Positions 1 to 4,007 of a DNA stretch of 8,812 nucleotides are shown piece after piece. Under the pieces are notes generated by a model that was given only the letters and a program-made list of their open reading frames with translations, searched no databases and was not told where the DNA came from. The stretch is from Candidatus Sericytochromatia bacterium (GTDB lineage Bacteria > Cyanobacteriota > Sericytochromatia > UBA7694 > JACMQJ01): assembly GCA_014377055.1 (NCBI GenBank), contig JACMQJ010000421.1, positions 1 to 8,812 of the forward strand, written 5' to 3'. Every line of letters starts with the position of its first letter. Position 1 is the first letter of the stretch. Made by a program: the position numbers and the translations under genes.

Positions 1-254
1 CTTGTATCAGTTGTGATAATAGCCATACTATGCTCTGACGCATAACGTAATGCTCCAGCTTTGGTCATAAAATTTTCATTGGTACATGTCAAACCTGATA
101 ACCAGTACAAGACAGGGACTTTCTTACTTTCTGAATTAGGAGGTAGATAAATAGAAAAAGTCATAAGGCAATTACAAGCAACTGAGTTATGAGTATAAGT
201 TTTTAATACTCCATCAAAAGCTTTAACCTGACTAATAAGTTTTAGATCTGACAT
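1..254 (-). CDS. fghA: S-formylglutathione hydrolase, N-terminal 84 residues (gene cut by the left window edge)
   Basis: This enzyme hydrolyses S-formylglutathione to formate and glutathione in the cytoplasm, the second step of glutathione-dependent formaldehyde detoxification. Seen: the start codon is at 254-252 and the frame stays open to position 1. The 84 visible residues contain MTFSIYLPP (31-39) and LSGLTCTNENF (52-62), the conserved early beta-strand and oxyanion-loop region of esterase-D-type S-formylglutathione hydrolases. The catalytic Ser/Asp/His residues would lie beyond the window. The start is well supported: AAAGGT lies 7 nt upstream at 267-262. That Shine-Dalgarno overlaps the TAA of frmA, and only 11 bp separate the two genes, so they are almost certainly co-transcribed and perhaps translationally coupled. 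The symbol frmB is also used for this gene. The family call is confident; full length cannot be judged. Confidence 0.93.
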   Translation of the reverse strand, partial: MSDLKLISQVKAFDGVLKTYTHNSVACNCLMTFSIYLPPNSESKKVPVLYWLSGLTCTNENFMTKAGALRYASEHSMAIITTDT

Positions 255-265
255 ATTTGTTACCT

Positions 266-1375
266 TTAAAATAAAATTACTGAGCGAATACTTTTACCTT
301 CGTGCATCAAATCAAAAGCTTCATTGATTTTTTCTAGTGGTAAAGTATAAGTGATCATTTCATCTACTTTTATTTCATGATTGAGATATTTTTCAACAAA
401 TTCGGGTAATTGACTTCTACCTTTGACACCACCAAATGCAGATCCTTTCCAAACACGACCTGTAACTAATTGAAATGGTCTAGTTTTTATTTCTTGACCA
501 GCTCCAGCTACTCCAATTATTGTAGATACTCCCCAGCCTTTATGACAACATTCAAGAGCGGCACGCATGACATTGACATTACCGATACATTCAAATGAAT
601 AATCAACACCACCATCTGTCATTTCAACAATAACTTCTTGAATAGGGTTACTGTAATCAGATGGATTAATACAATCTGTTGCACCTAACATTTTTGCCAT
701 TTCAAATTTAGAGGAATTAAGGTCAACAGCAATAATACGACTAGCTTTGGCAATGACTGCTCCTTGAATGGCACTAAGACCAATACCACCTAAGCCAAAA
801 ATAGCTACAGTTGCACCCTCTTCAACTTTTGCAGTATTTAAGACAGCACCCAAACCAGTTGTAACTCCACATCCTAAAAGACAAACTTTATCCAAAGGTG
901 CGGCTTGATTAATTTTTGCAACTGCTATCTCTGGTAAAACTGTATATTCTGAGAATGTTGAAGTACCCATATAATGAAAAATTGTTTGACCTTTATAAGA
1001 AAAACGTGAAGTACCATCAGGCATTAAACCTTTGCCTTGAGTCAATCTGATTGCTTGACAAAGATTGGTTTTGCCTGACAAACAAAATTTACATTTACCA
1101 CATTCAGGAGTGTACAAAGGTATAACATGATCTCCAGGCTTGACAGATGTTACACCTTTACCAATCTCAACAACTATAGCACCACCTTCATGACCCAAAA
1201 TTGATGGAAATATTCCTTCTGGATCTTCACCTGAAAGAGTAAAAGCATCTGTGTGACAAACTCCTGTAGCTACGACTTTTAATAAAACCTCTCCTTCTTT
1301 TGGAGATGCCACATCAATTTCATCAATTTCTAGTTTTTTGCCTGCCGCAAAAGCTATCGCTGCACGTGATTTCAT
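266..1375 (-). CDS. frmA: S-(hydroxymethyl)glutathione dehydrogenase / class III alcohol dehydrogenase
   Basis: This cytoplasmic zinc enzyme oxidises S-hydroxymethylglutathione, formed spontaneously from formaldehyde and glutathione, to S-formylglutathione with NAD+. Seen: 369 residues, the usual family length. Catalytic zinc ligands are C40 (GVCHTDAF), H62 with E63 (GHEGG) and C169 (LLGCGVTTG). Structural zinc cysteines are C92, C95, C98 and C106. The Rossmann loop GLGGIG is at 194-199, with D218 in AVD as the expected NAD-ribose contact. The C-terminal half carries the class III stretches FECIGNVNVMRAALE and TGRVWKGSAFGGVKGR. Start: AGGAG lies 8 nt upstream (1387-1383) and the protein begins MKSRAA as in relatives. 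It is the first gene of an operon with fghA, which performs the next step. No frmR-type regulator is visible. Presence of the pair implies the cell makes glutathione or an equivalent thiol (inference). Confidence 0.97.
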   Translation of the reverse strand: MKSRAAIAFAAGKKLEIDEIDVASPKEGEVLLKVVATGVCHTDAFTLSGEDPEGIFPSILGHEGGAIVVEIGKGVTSVKPGDHVIPLYTPECGKCKFCLSGKTNLCQAIRLTQGKGLMPDGTSRFSYKGQTIFHYMGTSTFSEYTVLPEIAVAKINQAAPLDKVCLLGCGVTTGLGAVLNTAKVEEGATVAIFGLGGIGLSAIQGAVIAKASRIIAVDLNSSKFEMAKMLGATDCINPSDYSNPIQEVIVEMTDGGVDYSFECIGNVNVMRAALECCHKGWGVSTIIGVAGAGQEIKTRPFQLVTGRVWKGSAFGGVKGRSQLPEFVEKYLNHEIKVDEMITYTLPLEKINEAFDLMHEGKSIRSVILF

Positions 1376-1410
1376 TATTAATCTCCTATCTCTATAAAAA
1401 TAATTAAGAT

Positions 1411-1437
1411 ATTATCATAAATTCATTTTCGATTCAG
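1411..1437 (-). promoter_or_regulatory. Possible promoter of the frmA-fghA operon
   Basis: On the minus strand GATAAT (1416-1411) matches a sigma70 -10 box at five of six positions and lies about 35 bp upstream of the frmA start. That would give a 5' leader of roughly 28 nt. The -35 element is poor: CTGAAT (1437-1432) is the nearest partial match, with a short 15-bp spacer. A small inverted repeat (AGCTT TTTT AAGCT, 1436-1449) sits just upstream and could be an operator. The 187-bp divergent region holds nothing else convincing. Confidence 0.28.
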
Positions 1438-1505
1438 CTTTTTTAAGCTTTAAAATATACCAAAAAATAAATTATTAGATAGGGAAAGTTTTTTAAATAA
1501 TTATC

Positions 1506-1511
1506 TATAAT
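1506..1511 (+). promoter_or_regulatory. Possible -10 box for the 641-aa gene
   Basis: TATAAT is a perfect -10 hexamer 51 bp upstream of the start codon at 1563, which would give a leader of about 45 nt. No good -35 hexamer lies 16-18 bp upstream, so the call is tentative in such AT-rich DNA. The ribosome binding site is AGGA at 1551-1554, 8 nt before the ATG. Confidence 0.35.
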
Positions 1512-1562
1512 TAATTTGTAACTAATATTTTTTGTCTAAATTGAAATAAAAGGATTTTTTTA

Positions 1563-3488
1563 ATGTCTGTTTCTCCAGTTAATACTTCTAATGCTCTAAA
1601 ATATGGAGTAAAAAAAGATGCACTGGAATCAACTCATGGTAAAACTGTAGTTTGCGATAATTTACAAGAAGCCATTGATTATGCAAAAAAAAATCCTGGC
1701 GAAGAAGGAATTCTTAAGTTTAAAGATGAAACAGGCAAAGATAAAATTTTAGTCACTGATATGAAGCCTGGAAGCTCTATTACCTCATTTAATCTTGTCA
1801 GTAATGCCGAACCAATTGCTATTGCTAGAGGTAATAACCAAGTTGACGCTTTGAACGGAGCAGGTAAGTCATCAGCCTTTAAACCTATAACAGGTAAGCC
1901 TTTGATATATTCTCAATTAAGTGATGCCAAATTTTGGTCACCTGGCGATAAAGCTACTATGTCGGGATCTTCGGGTAATGTGTATATCACTAATACGTAT
2001 CATGAAATGGATGCTAATTTTACTAAGGATTATCTGGGAGATGGTGTGCATGGTACAACTCCAAGTTGGATTACTTTTGCCAAATCAGGATCTGGATCAG
2101 CTGGTTTACAAATTGGTAATATAGAAACGGGGCTTGATGCTGTCAAACAACTTACCAATGGCTTTGTACAACCAGTACCAGATGCTAAAGCTATCAAAGC
2201 TCTCACAAATATCATTGGTAAACCTGGTATGATTGGTCAATTTAGTTTACTTGCTGAAGCGATTGTTAATGAAGGAGCTAAAAATAAGCATCTTGACCCA
2301 AGATTAATTGAAGATGGATTGAAAGATGTGCAACGACTCAGAACCGCTTTGGTTGAAGGTAATACAGAAATATATAATAATGCTATTCCTCTTTTTAGAA
2401 CTTTTATGGACGGAGAGTCTAAAGGTAAGGCTCAAGGTCTAAAAAATATTGATAAAATGCTCAATAATCCTCAAGGTCTTTGGAGCAATGATTCTGTAAA
2501 AAAACAGTGGCAATTTCATTTAGGACGATCATTAAACACTCAAGAAGAAGCAATGATACCTAAAATGGCTCAACAAAATAGAGAGTTAATTCATAAAGCT
2601 TTTAATGGTTATACAGAAGCTCACAATATTTCTGAATTAGCAAAAACATTACCAAGCCAATCAAAAGAAAAAAATGATTTATTGCAAAAACACGATAAAT
2701 TAATTCAGCAAGCCAATCTTGACTTTGTTAGTTTTGAACAATTATTTGCACAGCCAATTTATAACAAAATACATGATCTCACTGGTGCTATGACAGGTAC
2801 AGTTAGATTATTTGACGCAAATAATCCTAATGGAGAACCATTATTACCAAATCTTGGTGCTGATAAAAGATACATAAAATCTGTTGATATAGCCAAAAAT
2901 ATTGCAGGCACAGATCATAAATCAAATGATGGTAATTGGGGGGATTGGACAACTCGTATGGGATATGTGCCATGTAAAGAGTCTGATGAAGGGGCAAGAA
3001 AACTTACTATACCAGTTTATCAACAAGCAACTAAATCAACTACTTCTATTGAGGGATTTTTTAGACCTGATCCCAAGATAGAATCTGCACCTAATACCTC
3101 TGGAAGAGCTTCAAAAGGAACAATTGGAGATTATTTTATTTCTGCTAAATCTGAAACTCAAAATAACAATCTCGTTTATAAAACTCCACCTATGGCTCAC
3201 AAAAATTTTAATTATGTTGATCCTGCTTCATCAGGAGTTACAAGATTTATTTCTAAAGTTAGTGGAAGCTTAGCTGATGATGCCATAATAGTAGCTGGTG
3301 GGATAATTGGATTTGGAACAGGGACAATAGTTTCAGGCCCTATAGGCGGTGCTGTTGGTGCAACTTTAGGAGCTGATATTGTTATTGCCAAAAAACTTGT
3401 TAAGACCGATTTAAATAAATTAACTGACGAAGCTCATAAGAATAGAAATGTAAATAAGGCTGCAAGACTAAGTATTGGTTTAGATTAA
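1563..3488 (+). CDS. Hypothetical 641-aa protein with a C-terminal glycine-zipper-like hydrophobic segment
   Basis: I do not recognise this protein and assign no function. Seen: no signal peptide (it begins MSVSPVNTSN) and a polar, mixed-charge body with only two cysteines (31 and 471). Residues 1-75 look like a small globular unit. Residues 165-200 hold a stretch around W169, F172-A173-K174 and A180-G181. Residues 240-400 are predominantly helix-forming and include LVEGNTEIYNNAIPLFRTF (263-281). Residues 456-470 are aromatic and glycine-rich (NWGDWTTRMGYV). Residues 574-609 form a hydrophobic run with small residues spaced through it (AGGIIGFGTG, GPIGGAVGATLG), followed by a basic, helical end. 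This segment resembles glycine-zipper or hairpin membrane segments of channel- or pore-associated proteins (inference). It starts at ATG 1563 with AGGA 8 nt upstream. It is monocistronic by spacing, divergent from frmA, and has no clear terminator. A secreted effector, a cell-envelope protein or a phage-derived protein would all fit. Confidence 0.85.
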   Translation: MSVSPVNTSNALKYGVKKDALESTHGKTVVCDNLQEAIDYAKKNPGEEGILKFKDETGKDKILVTDMKPGSSITSFNLVSNAEPIAIARGNNQVDALNGAGKSSAFKPITGKPLIYSQLSDAKFWSPGDKATMSGSSGNVYITNTYHEMDANFTKDYLGDGVHGTTPSWITFAKSGSGSAGLQIGNIETGLDAVKQLTNGFVQPVPDAKAIKALTNIIGKPGMIGQFSLLAEAIVNEGAKNKHLDPRLIEDGLKDVQRLRTALVEGNTEIYNNAIPLFRTFMDGESKGKAQGLKNIDKMLNNPQGLWSNDSVKKQWQFHLGRSLNTQEEAMIPKMAQQNRELIHKAFNGYTEAHNISELAKTLPSQSKEKNDLLQKHDKLIQQANLDFVSFEQLFAQPIYNKIHDLTGAMTGTVRLFDANNPNGEPLLPNLGADKRYIKSVDIAKNIAGTDHKSNDGNWGDWTTRMGYVPCKESDEGARKLTIPVYQQATKSTTSIEGFFRPDPKIESAPNTSGRASKGTIGDYFISAKSETQNNNLVYKTPPMAHKNFNYVDPASSGVTRFISKVSGSLADDAIIVAGGIIGFGTGTIVSGPIGGAVGATLGADIVIAKKLVKTDLNKLTDEAHKNRNVNKAARLSIGLD

Positions 3489-3564
3489 GTCCAACACCTA
3501 TTCATAGTATTGTTAAAATTAAGATAGATAGATTTATTTAAATCATAGATAAAAAATAAAGAGA

Positions 3565-3594
3565 TTCTCAATATTAAAAATTATGTTGTATAAT
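3565..3594 (+). promoter_or_regulatory. Probable promoter of rne
   Basis: TATAAT at 3589-3594 is a perfect -10 box, with TG directly before it. TTCTCA at 3565-3570 matches the -35 consensus at four of six positions with an 18-bp spacer. The predicted start point (about 3601-3602) gives a leader of about 406 nt before rne. That long leader, plus the hairpins that follow, is the main reason to prefer this box over other AT-rich matches. Confidence 0.45.
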
Positions 3595-3601
3595 GTTTAT
3601 A

Positions 3602-3648
3602 AAATTACTTAACTTTTTTGTTTTGATTATTAACTCTTTAAGTAATTT
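3602..3648 (+). repeat. 11-bp perfect stem at the predicted 5' end of the rne transcript
   Basis: AAATTACTTAA (3602-3612) is exactly complementary to TTAAGTAATTT (3638-3648), around a 25-nt T-rich loop. The stem begins within one base of the start point predicted from the -10 box at 3589-3594. It is almost all A-T pairs and lacks a following U-tract, so it is not a convincing terminator for the upstream gene. Confidence 0.55.
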
Positions 3649-3666
3649 AGTTGTAAAAGATTTTTA

Positions 3667-3734
3667 GTCAAAATTTTTTTTGACATAGAGGGGTCAGTGA
3701 ATGACTCTATGAGAATATTTGAATATAGATTCTC
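3667..3734 (+). repeat. Three adjoining hairpins in the rne leader
   Basis: Hairpin 1: GTCAAAA/TTTTGAC with a T4 loop (3667-3684). Hairpin 2: CATAGAG/CTCTATG (3684-3690 with 3705-3711), a bulged GGG, then TCA/TGA and a GTGAA loop. Hairpin 3: GAGAAT/ATTCTC (3711-3716 with 3729-3734), extendable by one pair at 3710/3735 if hairpin 2 opens. They follow one another with one-base overlaps, so coaxial stacking or competition at the junctions is possible. Hairpin 2 contains the only G-rich run (GAGGGG) in the region. Confidence 0.5.
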
Positions 3735-3753
3735 AAAAACTTTTTTAAAATAA
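3701..3753 (+). other. Two tiny overlapping ORFs in the rne leader (3 and 14 codons)
   Basis: ATG at 3701 opens a three-codon ORF (M-T-L, stop at 3710-3712). A second ATG at 3709 overlaps that stop as ATGA and opens a 14-codon ORF, MRIFEYRFSKTFLK, ending with TAA at 3751-3753. AGAGG (3687-3691) precedes the first ATG at workable spacing and is itself in the stem of a hairpin. The arrangement resembles translationally coupled upstream ORFs. Nothing shows they are translated, and ORFs this short arise easily by chance. Confidence 0.25.
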
Positions 3754-3821
3754 AAAGAAATTCACATTTTAGCGAAAGCTATTTAATAAGGATAAAATTT
3801 TTAAGATTTTTTGGATTATTT

Positions 3822-3856
3822 TAGTTTAGTAATGAAATTTTTACTAGTTTAGTAAT
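3822..3856 (+). repeat. 12-bp direct repeat TAGTTTAGTAAT, two copies with a 23-bp period
   Basis: Identical copies lie at 3822-3833 and 3845-3856. A degenerate third copy (TAGTTTTATAAT) occurs at 3901-3912. The spacing of about two helical turns would suit a DNA-binding protein. The GTAAT at the end of either copy can also pair with the same ATTAC further downstream (3890-3894). Confidence 0.45.
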
Positions 3857-3894
3857 AAATGATTTAGATGATATTTTTTATCATCGCTTATTAC
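3841..3894 (+). repeat. Mutually exclusive hairpins in the rne leader
   Basis: TTACTA/TAGTAA with a GTT loop (3841-3855) competes with a larger hairpin at 3852-3894. The larger one has an outer stem GTAATAA/TTATTAC (3852-3858 with 3888-3894) and an inner stem GATGATA/TATCATC with a T5 loop (3867-3885). Both need bases 3852-3855. The pairings are exact as read, but stability is modest because nearly all pairs are A-T. Confidence 0.4.
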
Positions 3895-3961
3895 CATATT
3901 TAGTTTTATAATAAAGAATTTTAGCTAATAACGAATATTCTATAACTTATCCCTATAGTAG

Positions 3962-3997
3962 ATAGCTTTCCATATATATATTTTTATAAGGAGCTAT
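3962..3997 (+). promoter_or_regulatory. rne: Hairpin covering the rne Shine-Dalgarno sequence
   Basis: ATAGCT (3962-3967) pairs with AGCTAT (3992-3997), and two U-G wobbles (3968/3991, 3969/3990) extend the stem over GGAG of the Shine-Dalgarno AAGGAG (3988-3993). The distance from that sequence to the ATG at 4008 is 14 nt, longer than the usual 5-9. No alternative ATG, GTG or TTG lies between, and the protein start fits the family. Masked and poorly spaced initiation would make rne translation inefficient and controllable (inference). Confidence 0.45.
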
Positions 3998-4007
3998 AAC
4001 ATAAACC

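Larger units (their letters stand above)
3489..4007 (+). promoter_or_regulatory. 519-bp region with no standard gene: promoter and structured leader of rne
   Basis: No ORF of normal gene size lies here. In order it contains: weak inverted repeats just after the 641-aa gene but no proper terminator; a TATAAT box at 3589-3594; an 11-bp stem starting at the predicted transcript start (3602-3648); consecutive hairpins at 3667-3684, 3684-3711 and 3711-3734; two tiny overlapping ORFs at 3701-3753; a 4-bp hairpin with a GAAA tetraloop (3770-3781); 12-bp direct repeats (3822-3833 and 3845-3856); alternative hairpins at 3841-3855 and 3852-3894; and a hairpin over the rne Shine-Dalgarno (3962-3997). 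Established knowledge: in E. coli the long rne 5' UTR folds into hairpins through which RNase E limits its own mRNA. The same role here is inferred. Base composition is extremely AT-rich, so some hairpins may be chance. Confidence 0.5.

Noticed and set aside
1436..1450. Terminator between frmA and the 641-aa gene
   Set aside because: The AGCTT/AAGCT repeat is only 5 bp, and both flanking genes are transcribed away from it, so no terminator is expected there.
1921..2215. Short ORFs on both strands inside the 641-aa gene
   Set aside because: They lie wholly within a long well-started gene, have no ribosome sites and encode unconvincing, skewed peptides; they are shadows.
3602..3648. Terminator for the 641-aa gene
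   Set aside because: The stem is almost pure A-T, has a 25-nt loop, lacks a following U-tract and begins over 110 bp after the stop codon.
3971..3980. CATATATATA run as a functional simple repeat
   Set aside because: It is only about four AT dinucleotides, forms the loop side of the Shine-Dalgarno hairpin and is expected in such AT-rich DNA.
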